DNA of 64,000 nt from Ferranicluibacter quercicola (GTDB taxonomy: Bacteria; Pseudomonadota; Alphaproteobacteria; Rhizobiales; Rhizobiaceae). Below are positions 48,715 to 57,216 of the stretch, piece by piece; within the stretch, counting starts at the first letter, position 1; every line of letters starts with the position of its first letter. A program made the translations under genes and the position numbers. The stretch spans positions 308,255 to 372,254 of the forward strand of contig NZ_JAJOZR010000002.1 in assembly GCF_021168455.1 (NCBI RefSeq), read 5' to 3'. The notes beneath the pieces are model-generated. The model ran no database searches, was not told where the DNA came from, and saw only the letters and a list, made by a program, of their open reading frames with translations.

Positions 48715-48740
48715 AGAAGCCCCGCCGACGCGGGGCTTCT
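48715..48740 (-). terminator. Terminator after the glycine-zipper lipoprotein gene
   Basis: A perfect 11-base-pair stem (AGAAGCCCCGC/GCGGGGCTTCT) with a four-base loop and GTTTCC after it on the minus strand lies about 40 bases beyond the lipoprotein stop. Confidence 0.75.
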
Positions 48741-48780
48741 CGTCATATCGACCCGGGATCCGGGCGGGCTGCATGCGCAA

Positions 48781-49038
48781 TCAGCGCGGGCAATCGTCGA
48801 TGTAGCGACCGCCATTGCGGTCGCGGTAGTAGCACTGGCCCGGCTGTTCCGAGACGTTGCCGATGACGGCACCCGAAACGCCGCCGATGGCCGCGCCGAC
48901 GGCTGCGCCGCGAACATTGCCGGTGACGGCGCCGCCGATGACCGCGCCCGAGACGGCGCCGATGCCGGCACCCTTTTCCGTCTGGCTGCAGCTGGCAACC
49001 GTCATGGCGAGAACCGCCAGTACAAGGGCTTTCTTCAT
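48781..49038 (-). CDS. Glycine-zipper lipoprotein
   Basis: This is an 85-residue small lipoprotein. The signal peptide MKKALVLAVLAMTVASC has a lipobox ending in Cys17. The mature part is a glycine zipper (GAGIGAVSGAVIGGAVTG, GAAVGAAIGGVSGAVIG) and a short tail with two cysteines (GQCYYRDRNG, DDCPR). It resembles the YMGG/17-kDa-antigen-like envelope lipoproteins. The ATG at 49038 has GGAGAGA upstream. Its function is unknown beyond envelope localisation. Confidence 0.88.
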   Translation of the reverse strand: MKKALVLAVLAMTVASCSQTEKGAGIGAVSGAVIGGAVTGNVRGAAVGAAIGGVSGAVIGNVSEQPGQCYYRDRNGGRYIDDCPR

Positions 49039-49457
49039 AATGATCTCTCCTGAGGGACGCGACGGCAGGCCGCCGCATCCATACCGCACATGAGAAATGA
49101 CAGGTGCTTGTCGTTTCCCGAACCTTAACCGAAGAAGTTAAATGCGACCTTCCCAAAGTCCAATGCGAAGGCCATAAAAAACGTCCCCAACGGAATGGAC
49201 GACAGTTATGATGAATGAAAGCTGAAGATGGCTGGACGCTCTGCCTGCCTTTTTCGGCTCGGGGATCGCGATATCGTGTCACAGGTCTGTTTTCGGCCGC
49301 GGTCTTGACTTGATCCGGAGGAGGGTGGAATGAAATCCTTCAGAATAATCTGGAACCATTCAAAACAATGGGCCCGATGCCGCGCAAGCCATGAGGGCGC
49401 GTGCCGGCCGGCACCGGGATGGTCCGATCAAAAGACGCCAAGGGTCTGGAGACACGC
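49039..49457. other. Divergent intergenic region between the lipoprotein gene and hemA
   Basis: This 419-base stretch has no supportable gene. It holds promoters for the lipoprotein (minus) and hemA (plus) and is AT-rich around 49110-49230. A candidate iron-control element lies at 49349-49365. Short open frames here lack ribosome sites and family features. Confidence 0.6.
49349..49365 (+). promoter_or_regulatory. Candidate iron control element (Irr-type ICE box) upstream of hemA
   Basis: TCTGGAA-CCA-TTCAAAA resembles the alphaproteobacterial ICE box TTTAGAA-N3-TTCTAAA, matching 11 of 14 arm positions. It lies about 93 bases upstream of the hemA ATG. Heme-synthesis genes are known Irr targets in rhizobia, which supports the reading. 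Confidence 0.4.
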
Positions 49458-50672
49458 ATGAACTTCGAGCACTTCTTCAGGTCGGAACTGGACGGGCTTC
49501 ACGCGGAAGGCCGCTACCGCGTCTTCGCCGATCTGGAACGCCAGCGCGGACAGTTTCCCAAGGCTCGCCGGCATACGGCCGACGGCGTCAAGGACGTGAC
49601 CGTCTGGTGCTCGAACGACTATCTGGGCATGGGCCAGCACCCCAAGGTGATCGACGCGATGAAACAGGCGATCGATCACTGTGGCGCGGGTGCGGGAGGC
49701 ACCCGGAACATCTCGGGCACGACGCACTACCATGTTCTTCTGGAGCAGGAGCTTGCCGATCTGCACGGCAAGGAATCCGCGCTGCTTTTCACCTCCGGCT
49801 ACGTGTCCAACTGGGCCGCCCTGGGAACGCTCTGTTCGCGCATTCCCGGCATCATCGTCTTCTCCGATGCCGGGAACCACGCCTCCATGATCGAGGGGAT
49901 CCGCCACGCCAAATGCGAGCGGGTGATCTTCAAGCACAATTCGGTTGCCGATCTCGAGGCCAAGCTAGCGGCGGCCGATCCGGCGGCCCCCAAGCTCGTC
50001 GCCTTCGAATCCGTCTACTCGATGGATGGCGACATCGCCCCGATCAAGGAGATCTGCGACGTGGCCGAGCGCTACGGCGCGATGACCTATCTCGACGAGG
50101 TGCATGCGGTCGGCATGTACGGCCCGCGCGGCGGCGGCATTGCCGAGCGCGAAGGCCTGATGCACCGGCTGACGGTGATCGAGGGAACGCTCGGCAAGGC
50201 CTTTGGCGTCATGGGCGGCTATATCGCGGCTTCCGCGGCGCTCTGCGACTATATCCGCTCGTTCGCCTCGGGCTTCATCTTCACCACCGCGCTGCCGCCG
50301 GCGCTGGCCGCAGGCGCGCTGGCCTCCATCCGGCACCTGAAGGAAAGCCAGGTCGAGCGCTTCGCGCACCAAGAGCGGGTGCGCCGCCTGCGGTCGCTGC
50401 TCGACCGTAACGGCATTCCCCACATGCCCAATCCGAGCCATATCGTGCCGGTGATCGTCGGCGATGCGGCGAAGTGCAAGTGGATCTCGGATCTCCTGCT
50501 CGACAATTGCAACATCTACGTCCAGCCGATCAACTACCCGACCGTGCCGAAGAAGACCGAGCGCCTGCGCATCACGCCGACGCCGCTGCATTCGGACGGC
50601 GATATCGACCATCTGGTCGGCGCGCTGCACCAGCTGTGGTCGCGCTGCGCGCTGGCGCGCGCCGTCGCCTGA
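49458..50672 (+). CDS. hemA: 5-aminolevulinate synthase
   Basis: ALAS condenses glycine with succinyl-CoA, the first step of heme synthesis by the C4 route found in alphaproteobacteria. The 404-residue PLP enzyme has WCSNDYLGMGQHP, GAGAGGTRNISGTTH, ESVYSMDGDIAPI, YLDEVHAVGMYG and the PLP lysine near residue 247 in GTLGKAFGVMGG. The ATG at 49458 (MNFEHFF) has CTGGAGA upstream; a 19-codon extension is open but not family-like. It uses succinyl-CoA, the substrate of the suc genes in this window. Confidence 0.97.
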   Translation: MNFEHFFRSELDGLHAEGRYRVFADLERQRGQFPKARRHTADGVKDVTVWCSNDYLGMGQHPKVIDAMKQAIDHCGAGAGGTRNISGTTHYHVLLEQELADLHGKESALLFTSGYVSNWAALGTLCSRIPGIIVFSDAGNHASMIEGIRHAKCERVIFKHNSVADLEAKLAAADPAAPKLVAFESVYSMDGDIAPIKEICDVAERYGAMTYLDEVHAVGMYGPRGGGIAEREGLMHRLTVIEGTLGKAFGVMGGYIAASAALCDYIRSFASGFIFTTALPPALAAGALASIRHLKESQVERFAHQERVRRLRSLLDRNGIPHMPNPSHIVPVIVGDAAKCKWISDLLLDNCNIYVQPINYPTVPKKTERLRITPTPLHSDGDIDHLVGALHQLWSRCALARAVA

Positions 50673-50758
50673 GGCGGCTTCGCATATTCCGCTTCGCAGC
50701 CCCGGAATTCTGATCTAGAACACGCAGGATCGAGGAGAACGGCGAGGGGACAAGCCTG

Positions 50759-51241
50759 ATGATGATGGAACTGATCTGGCGCGGGCTGGTGATCGGGGTG
50801 GGCGCGACGCTTGCCATGGATCTCTGGGCGATCCTGCTTGCGGTCGTCTTCGGCGAGCCGAAGGCCAACTGGGCGCCTGTCGGACGGTGGTTCTACCATG
50901 CGGGCCGGGGCCAGCTGTTTCACGAATCCATCAGCGATGCCGCGCCTTTTGCCAATGAGAATGCGCTCGGCTGGATCGGCCATTACGCCGTCGGAATCGT
51001 CTACGGGATCCTGCTGGCGTTCTTCGTCGGTCTCGACTGGTTTGCCGCGCCGACGCTGGTGCCGGCGCTGGTCTGGGGCATCGTGACCGTGGCGGCAGGC
51101 TGGTTCCTGCTGCAGCCGGGGCTCGGCCTCGGCGTCGCCGCGGCGAAACTCCCAAACCCGAACCGGGTGCGCGCGCTCAACCTGGCCGCCCACGTCGTCT
51201 TCGGCCTCGGGCTCTATGCGACGGCGCTGCTCCTCCGCTGA
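50759..51241 (+). CDS. DUF2938 family membrane protein
   Basis: This is a 160-residue integral membrane protein with four helices. The segments GLVIGVGATLAMDLWAILL, NWAPVGRWFYHAGRGQLFH, GWIGHYAVGIVYG and NPNRVRALNLAAHVVFGLGLY fit the DUF2938 family, whose function is unknown. It starts 86 bases after hemA and could be co-transcribed. It converges with dxr, one base between the stops. Confidence 0.82.
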   Translation: MMMELIWRGLVIGVGATLAMDLWAILLAVVFGEPKANWAPVGRWFYHAGRGQLFHESISDAAPFANENALGWIGHYAVGIVYGILLAFFVGLDWFAAPTLVPALVWGIVTVAAGWFLLQPGLGLGVAAAKLPNPNRVRALNLAAHVVFGLGLYATALLLR

Positions 51242-51242
51242 G

Positions 51243-52454
51243 TCAGGCGGCCGCGCGGGTGCCGATCGCCTCGGCGGCGAAGCGGCGGGCGGCGGCATCG
51301 CCGGCAAAGACGGCGTCCATATCCTCGGCTGCCGGCCAGTCGATCATCCGCTCCATCACCGTCTCGGCGATATCGGCCATGTCGAGAAAGCCGATGCGGC
51401 CGGCGACGAAGGCCTCGAACGCCACTTCCTCGGCCGCGTTCATCGCCGCACCCTGAAGCCCGCCGCGCGTCAGGGCGGTGCGGGCAAGCCGCAGCGCGGG
51501 GAAGCGGACCTCGTCGGGCGCTTCGAAATCGAGCCGCGCCAGCTTTGCGAAATCCAGACGCTCGACATCGAGCGCCGGGCGCGCGGGATAGGTCAGGGCG
51601 TAGCCGATCGCGGTGCGCATGTCCGGCGCGCCGAGCTGCGCGAGCACCGAGCCATCGGTATAGCCGACCATGGAATGGACGATCGACTGCGGATGGACGA
51701 TGACCTCGATCTGCTCGGGGGCCACGTCGAAGAGGTGCTTGGCCTCGATCATCTCCAGCGCCTTGTTGAACATCGACGCGCTGCCGATGGAGATCTTCAG
51801 GCCCATCGACCAGTTGGGATGCGCCCTTGCGATCTCCGCGGTGACCCCGGCCATCGCCTCGCGCGACCATGTGCGGAACGGCCCGCCGGAGGCCGTGAGC
51901 ACGATGCGCTCCAGCGCGTGACGCTGGTCGTCCTCCAGCGCCTGGAAGATCGCGGAATGCTCGCTGTCGACCGGGATGAGGCGCCCGCCGCCTTCCGCCA
52001 CCGTGCGCACGAAGAGCGCGCCGGCTGACACCAGGCATTCCTTGTTGGCAAGCGCGATATCGGCGCCGCGCCGGGCGGCGGTCAGCGTGGGGGCGAGGCC
52101 CGCCGTGCCGACGATCGCCGCCATGACCCAGTCCGCCGCGCGGGCGGCGGCCTCCTGCAGTCCGCTTGGCCCTGCGGCCACCGCGATGCCGGTGCCGGCC
52201 AGCGCCGATTTCAGCTCCAGATAGCGCCCCTCGTCCGCCGTCACCGCCAGCCGCGCGCCCGCGGCCCTGGCCTGTTCGCAGAGCAGCCCGATATTGCCGT
52301 TCCCCGTCAGAGCCTCCACCACGAACCGCTCCCGCCCCCCGAGCTGCGCCACCACGTCGAGCGTGCTGCAGCCGATGGACCCGGTGGAACCGAGGATGGT
52401 GATGTGGTGGTGCTCTGATGTCGTCATTCCGCTTACGTCGATCTCGCTGTTCAC
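51243..52454 (-). CDS. dxr: 1-deoxy-D-xylulose-5-phosphate reductoisomerase
   Basis: DXR makes 2-C-methyl-D-erythritol 4-phosphate in the MEP isoprenoid pathway. The 403-residue product has the NADPH motif ILGSTGSIGCSTLDVV (residues 20-35), ALANKECLVSAG, PVDSEHSAIFQAL, ASGGPFRTW, HPNWSMGLKISI and MFNKALEMIEA. An ATG at 52454 or one nine codons later (52427) could start it; the second gives the more compact enzyme. Confidence 0.96.
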   Translation of the reverse strand: MNSEIDVSGMTTSEHHHITILGSTGSIGCSTLDVVAQLGGRERFVVEALTGNGNIGLLCEQARAAGARLAVTADEGRYLELKSALAGTGIAVAAGPSGLQEAAARAADWVMAAIVGTAGLAPTLTAARRGADIALANKECLVSAGALFVRTVAEGGGRLIPVDSEHSAIFQALEDDQRHALERIVLTASGGPFRTWSREAMAGVTAEIARAHPNWSMGLKISIGSASMFNKALEMIEAKHLFDVAPEQIEVIVHPQSIVHSMVGYTDGSVLAQLGAPDMRTAIGYALTYPARPALDVERLDFAKLARLDFEAPDEVRFPALRLARTALTRGGLQGAAMNAAEEVAFEAFVAGRIGFLDMADIAETVMERMIDWPAAEDMDAVFAGDAAARRFAAEAIGTRAAA

Positions 52455-52693
52455 GCGCCAACGTCGTACAAGCGGAAAAAATCCGGAACAAGGCTTAACC
52501 GTGCCGGACGCGCGAGAAGATTCGCACGAGCGGAAAAATCAGTCGAAAGGCTTCACGGTTCATGTTAGAGCCAGCGATGCAGTAAGTAAGGTAATATTCT
52601 TCGTCACTTGGTCTGAAAAATGCATATGCCCTCTGGCAAGCGTGTTCGAAACAGTGTCCCTTCAAGCGTGCCACCGGAGCAGTGTCATTCGTA

Positions 52694-53758
52694 ATGGTTG
52701 AAGCCGTCGATATCCGCAGTATGCATCACGTGCATTTGGGCGTGATTGAATCTCCTGCATTTCTTGCGCCTCCTCCGGTCGTTTCCGGTCTCGATCTCAT
52801 CCCCGCGTCCATCCACGATGCCATGCGGCCCGGCTGGTACTCGAACTATCACGGCGCGCGGTCAATTTCGATCGACAAGGTGTTCGACGTCCACGTGACG
52901 GCCGAGGGCCTCGTGTTCAACAGCGATGGCAAGGTGATCAGCCAGACGATCACGCAGCACGCGCCGGAGGAACAGGAGCGGGCGCTTCGCGACATCGCAT
53001 CGGCGAGCGATATTCCGGTGATCGATACGTCCTGTCTGCTTCTGAGAAAGCGGGGAGAGGCGAATTACGGGCACTGGATGGTGGAAATTCTGCCAAAGCT
53101 CGAACTGGCGCGAAAGCTGACCCATGTGTCGGGCGTCACCATTCCCGATGTCGGCAGCGGCATGAACAAGGTTATCTCCGATTCTCTCGGCATCGTCGAT
53201 ACGATCAAATCGACGCCGCGCTTTCCGCTGAAGGCCAACAGCGTGACCTTCTTCAAGGAGTTGATCGTCGTCAGCGGCATGACGTTGCACGGCTCCTATA
53301 TGTCGCCGCTCGTCTTCGAGGCGCTCGACAGGATCCGGGATGCGGTGGAGGGCGAGGCGCCGCGCAAGATCTTCGTCAGCCGCGCGGGCGCGCCGCGCAA
53401 TATCGGCAACGAAGCCGATCTTCACCGTCTCGTCGCGGACCACGGGTTCGACATCCTGCATCCCGGAAAGCTGGATCTGAAGGAACAGGTCCGCAAATTC
53501 AAGAATGCATCCTGCGTCATGGGCGTCATGGGTGCCGGCATGACCAATATCATGTTCGCCCCGTCCACGGCGCGCATCATCAATCTCGCGCCCGCGACGA
53601 TGCCGGATACCTTCTTCTACTTCATCGCGACCCTGAAGGGGCAATCCTACGAGGAAGTGCGCGGCGAGAACGTCAACGGAGGACCGTCATGGGACGAGGC
53701 ATTTTTGGTCGATTCTGGAAATCTGACGAACCTGCTGGGAGCGGACTCCAAAGCATGA
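52694..53758 (+). CDS. GT61-like glycosyltransferase (DUF563)
   Basis: This 354-residue protein resembles the DUF563/GT61 glycosyltransferases. It has GEANYGHWMVEILPKLELAR with the conserved His, KIFVSRAGAPRNIGNEADLH and SCVMGVMGAGMTNIMFAPS, in the order expected for the family. Donor and acceptor sugars are not predictable. The start is uncertain: the ATG at 52694 lacks a good ribosome site and a GTG at 52682 has GGAG too close. It is the first gene of a four-gene glycan islet and is preceded by 239 bases without a gene. Confidence 0.82.
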   Translation: MVEAVDIRSMHHVHLGVIESPAFLAPPPVVSGLDLIPASIHDAMRPGWYSNYHGARSISIDKVFDVHVTAEGLVFNSDGKVISQTITQHAPEEQERALRDIASASDIPVIDTSCLLLRKRGEANYGHWMVEILPKLELARKLTHVSGVTIPDVGSGMNKVISDSLGIVDTIKSTPRFPLKANSVTFFKELIVVSGMTLHGSYMSPLVFEALDRIRDAVEGEAPRKIFVSRAGAPRNIGNEADLHRLVADHGFDILHPGKLDLKEQVRKFKNASCVMGVMGAGMTNIMFAPSTARIINLAPATMPDTFFYFIATLKGQSYEEVRGENVNGGPSWDEAFLVDSGNLTNLLGADSKA

Positions 53759-54759
53759 CGGATCTGCCGACGACCGCTCCCTCGGCAGCAAAGGTCGGTC
53801 TAGGCTTCGACTACAATGATGGTGGCATCAGCAACCAGAAGCTTGCTCTGCTGGGACTTGTCATCAATGCATCCAGAATGCCGGATGCGACAGATCGGTT
53901 CATCTATCTGCCGAGGATCTACAGCCGGGATCAGGATGAATCCAAATCGACGTTCCATGCATTCGGCGATGTGTTCTGGACCGAAATGTTCGTCGCGTTT
54001 CTTCATCGCTGGGGTGTCGGCGTCGTTCCGATCCCGGAGGTCGACTATGCGGATCGGATCGAGCGGGGCGGGTGGAACCATTTTCACCTCGGCGCGGCTC
54101 ACCTCGGATCCATCGCCGAAAAGGAAGAGACTGCGGCGACGGATATCATCTCCGATTTCTGCAGATCGCTGGTGCCGCGGGTCAAAAGTTCGTCCCTGTT
54201 CCAAGCCTTGTGCAGCGAGATCATCTACAAGAACAATCTTTCCGTCATGGCACAATTTCGGATCGAGGGCGATTGGGCATCTTACTGCCGATACAATCTC
54301 GACCCGGTCCTTGTTCGCCCTGAACAAAACTATCTGACGCCCGTCGAGATATGCGCGAAGATCAAGTGTTCTCTGCCGGACGTGGATCAGCTTTACGTGT
54401 TCTGCGACGAGCGCTACGCGCCGCAGCCCAAGCATCTCATCAACCAGGAGGTCCAAGATGCCACGGGCATCCGATTGTTCTGGAAGACCGACTTTATGGA
54501 CGTCGAAACGTACAAGAACATGTCGGCGATAGATGCGTCTCTCATCGACTTCGAAATCAGCAAGCTGGCATCGACCTTCATCGGTTTAAGTCGGTCCACT
54601 TTCTCGAATATGTCGGCATTCGAGCGTTTTTCGAAAGATTTCACCAGTCTGTCGCACGATTATATCTACAATCTCCCTCAGGAGAATTTGGGGCTCCGCG
54701 TTGATAAGGGCACGCGCGTCGATCCTTGGGAGACATGCGGTCTTCCGTGGCCGAGCTGA
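53755..54759 (+). CDS. Fucosyltransferase-like protein
   Basis: The product is 334 residues from the ATG at 53755, which overlaps the preceding stop in an ATGA. An alternative ATG at 53689 has a better ribosome site (GGAGG) but would overlap the upstream gene by 70 bases. It begins KVGLGFDYNDGGISNQKLAL and has YLPRIYSRDQDE. Near the C-terminus DFEISKLASTFIGLSRSTFS resembles the O-/alpha-fucosyltransferase motif in which an acidic residue precedes a hydrophobic IG..SSFS segment. That resemblance is by eye and the sugar is not certain; it is probably a GDP-sugar-using transferase of the islet. Confidence 0.6.
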   Translation: MTDLPTTAPSAAKVGLGFDYNDGGISNQKLALLGLVINASRMPDATDRFIYLPRIYSRDQDESKSTFHAFGDVFWTEMFVAFLHRWGVGVVPIPEVDYADRIERGGWNHFHLGAAHLGSIAEKEETAATDIISDFCRSLVPRVKSSSLFQALCSEIIYKNNLSVMAQFRIEGDWASYCRYNLDPVLVRPEQNYLTPVEICAKIKCSLPDVDQLYVFCDERYAPQPKHLINQEVQDATGIRLFWKTDFMDVETYKNMSAIDASLIDFEISKLASTFIGLSRSTFSNMSAFERFSKDFTSLSHDYIYNLPQENLGLRVDKGTRVDPWETCGLPWPS

Positions 54760-54822
54760 CCGGATGGAGCCGACACGGACTTCGTAGATATCAACGCCAC
54801 GCTAAGCTTCTTTCACTATGGT

Positions 54823-56166
54823 GTGATTTTGTCTCTTCCCCAGAAAGTTATCGAGAGTATTACGAAAAAGATATGGTTGTTTAATCATCAATTCGATCAT
54901 TATCAAAAGATACTGCTTCTGGATCATTCCGGAAAAATCCTTGGTTATAACGGAGCGAACGAGACGTCTTGGCTTGAGGAAGGTGGTATCCTCTATTTTC
55001 TCGGGCCAAGAGGACAGAGATCCATTTGTTTTGCACAAGCGGTGCGTCGCCTAGGTCGACTGGTTCTTGAAGGGGAGTTCCTCGATCCAAACCTGAACGG
55101 TGCAAAAGTCCAACTTGAAGAGGCTTCAGGCGTGCAGCACTTGCTGCCCGTTTCCATTGAAGAAATAGCCTCGCACAGGGAGGTTCTGAAACCTTCGACG
55201 GATGTCCACTACCCGCCACATATGTTCGGGGACTTGTCGATGGATGGGGATTCGTATCCCGCGCCAGCCGTTCAACGGATGCAGTTGAACGACGCACGCA
55301 TCATTTCCCGATTTGGGGCTGTCCGCGTTGGTAGCCGTTTCGTGGAGAGCACGGCATTTCAGCATCCCTTCTTCTTGACGCATAATCTCATAGAGGATCG
55401 CGGCGCGGGATATCTGCATGCCAGTGCAGGCGACGTTGTCTCGATCGATCGAGCATTCTATGTTTGCGGTGGTGTCTACGATAATTATTACCACTGGCTT
55501 TTGTTTCTTATCGCAAGACTCCATCCCGATTTCTTTTCTGGTATCGACACGATTATTACGTCTCAGCCGAATACAGAATATCAGCGCACTGGTTTGGAAG
55601 CTCTTCTAAAGACATACGATCTGAAAGCCGTCTACATCAGAGACAATGTCAGTCTACATGTCGGCGAGCTGACGTTCGCGCAACAATTCGGTACCGCAGG
55701 CCTTGATCCGCATCCGGTGTTCATGGAAACATTCCGAGATCTGAAGGCTGCGCTTGCGCGTTCAGCGAGCCCGGCGTCAGAGCGGATCTACATTTCTCGG
55801 TCCGATGCCTCTGAGCGCAAGCTGGTGAATGAGCACGAAGTGGAGAGCTTGGTGGCCGAACACGGCTTTCAGGTCGTCTCGCTACAGGGGCGCAGCTTGC
55901 ACGAGCAAGCAGCCCTCCTGCACGGCGCTCGCGTCGTCATCTCTCCACACGGTGCCGGTATGACAAATATTGTTTTCTGTCAGCCGAATGCAAAAGTGCT
56001 GGAATTTCAGAATCCGGCACACATCAATTGGTGCATGAAGCGTTTAGCAGCCATTAACAGCTTGTATTACGGATTTCTCATGGGGTCGTTGGTCGAGGAA
56101 GGTCGAAAAGAGTATCATATTAATATTTTTCGTTTAAGAGGTGTACTGAGCGAAATGGATCTCTGA
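54823..56166 (+). CDS. GT61-like glycosyltransferase with an extra N-terminal domain
   Basis: This 447-residue protein has a C-terminal half resembling the first GT61-like protein of the islet: GGVYDNYYHWLLFLIARLHPD, RIYISRSDASERKLVNEHEV and RVVISPHGAGMTNIVFCQP. About 160 N-terminal residues (ILLLDHSGKILGYNGA; WLEEGGILYFLGPRG) precede it and look like a separate beta-rich domain. The start is a GTG at 54823 without a clear ribosome site. The frame is open back to the previous stop with no better start. Base use is clearly AT-richer than in the flanking core genes, suggesting recent acquisition. Confidence 0.8.
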   Translation: MILSLPQKVIESITKKIWLFNHQFDHYQKILLLDHSGKILGYNGANETSWLEEGGILYFLGPRGQRSICFAQAVRRLGRLVLEGEFLDPNLNGAKVQLEEASGVQHLLPVSIEEIASHREVLKPSTDVHYPPHMFGDLSMDGDSYPAPAVQRMQLNDARIISRFGAVRVGSRFVESTAFQHPFFLTHNLIEDRGAGYLHASAGDVVSIDRAFYVCGGVYDNYYHWLLFLIARLHPDFFSGIDTIITSQPNTEYQRTGLEALLKTYDLKAVYIRDNVSLHVGELTFAQQFGTAGLDPHPVFMETFRDLKAALARSASPASERIYISRSDASERKLVNEHEVESLVAEHGFQVVSLQGRSLHEQAALLHGARVVISPHGAGMTNIVFCQPNAKVLEFQNPAHINWCMKRLAAINSLYYGFLMGSLVEEGRKEYHINIFRLRGVLSEMDL

Positions 56167-56303
56167 ACAACCGGGTATCGGAGAAATATCTGGTATCTAT
56201 AAGTGATCCTGAATGGGCCTGAACAAAGCCCTACAATTAGGATTTACACATTAACATTATCGAGCAGTTCCCCGGCGAGAATGAGATCTCGATAAAACAT
56301 GAT

Positions 56304-56837
56304 GTGCTTAGCGATTTTGCTGGAAATGTCGTTGTAAATGGCAAGGAAAATAGGGTCAAAATAGAGCGGCCCTCCAGCTGTACCGATGTCTATGTCGAGG
56401 TCAGTGGCGGAGGCACCGTCGAAATCGGTGCACGGACCCGACTTTGCGGACAGCATATCCGGTTGTTCGCGCCCGGTAGGATCACCCTCGGCGACGGGTG
56501 CGCTTTCAATGGTCTCAGCTACTTTCACATGCACGAGAGCGCCATCATCCAGCTAGGGACCGACTGCCTGATTGCTGGCAATACATCCTTCAGCACCAGC
56601 CATGTCCACAAGATCATCGACCTCGATACAGGCGAACGCTTAAACCCGGCAGGAGACATCATCGTCGGCAATCACGTCTGGATTTCCGCCGATGCCTCAC
56701 TGTGGCCGGGTGCCGTTATCGGGAATGATAGTGTTGTTGGCAAAGGCTCGTATGTTTCGAAGGAATTCCCAGCAAACTGCATCATCGTCGGAGCGCCTGC
56801 ACGCGTTGTTCGCGAAAGAATTACTTGGGAAGGCTAA
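56304..56837 (+). CDS. Hexapeptide-repeat acyltransferase (LbH family)
   Basis: This is an acetyltransferase-like protein of the left-handed beta-helix family. From the first ordinary start (GTG 56304) it has 177 residues: IGARTRLCGQHIRLF, ITLGDGCAFNG, IQLGTDCLIAGNTSFSTSH, then DIIVGNHVWISADASLWPGAVIG and GAPARVVRE. These show the isoleucine-patch hexapeptides and the active-site histidine region. The GTG has no ribosome site, while the frame stays open for 21 more codons with protein-like content; the true start may be a non-AUG codon near 56250. It probably O-acetylates the glycan made by the islet. Confidence 0.8.
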   Translation: MLSDFAGNVVVNGKENRVKIERPSSCTDVYVEVSGGGTVEIGARTRLCGQHIRLFAPGRITLGDGCAFNGLSYFHMHESAIIQLGTDCLIAGNTSFSTSHVHKIIDLDTGERLNPAGDIIVGNHVWISADASLWPGAVIGNDSVVGKGSYVSKEFPANCIIVGAPARVVRERITWEG

Positions 56838-56959
56838 GCACATCCCTCGTGTCTCAGACATCGAGCAAAGCCTTGGATCTCCTACCATAACCTCAAGAAC
56901 GAACAAAAACGTTGGGCTCAGGAAAACGTTGGAGCATCGTAAGGCCGAGCTTTGACGAA

Positions 56960-57036
56960 TGGTGATCCCGACTGGACTCGAACCAGTGGCCTACAGATTA
57001 GGAATCTGTCGCTCTATCCACCTGAGCTACGGGACC
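56960..57036 (-). tRNA. tRNA-Arg (anticodon CCT)
   Basis: This is a complete 77-base tRNA on the minus strand, starting GGTCCCGTAGCTCAG and ending CGGGATCACCA with CCA encoded. The acceptor stem GGTCCCG pairs with CGGGATC (one G-T). The anticodon arm is ACAGA-TTCCTAA-TCTGT, placing CCT at the anticodon, and the T-arm is CTGG-TTCGAGT-CCAG. Its 3' end faces the glycan islet. Confidence 0.97.
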
Positions 57037-57216
57037 ATGGGTGGCATCCTTACAAAAGACTGTCGGGGAAGCCAAGGGGGTTGGTGGGGATTGGTGGTTC
57101 GGCAGGGGCGGGGCCTGCGTGTTCGGGGGGCTTGTCCGGCAGGGCTTCAAACCGGATTGCCGGGGTGATATGCAGACCCGCCTGCGCCTCTCTGCAGGCC
57201 TGCGCGAGGGGGATGG

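Noticed and set aside
56244..56534. A 96-codon minus-strand frame opposite the acetyltransferase start
   Set aside because: It lies opposite hexapeptide-coding sequence, lacks a ribosome site and has no recognisable domain. The plus-strand reading is better supported.
52455..56959. An integrated element with att repeats at tRNA-Arg
   Set aside because: No integrase is present, and I found no second copy of the tRNA 3' end by eye near 52455-52690 or between the islet and the tRNA.
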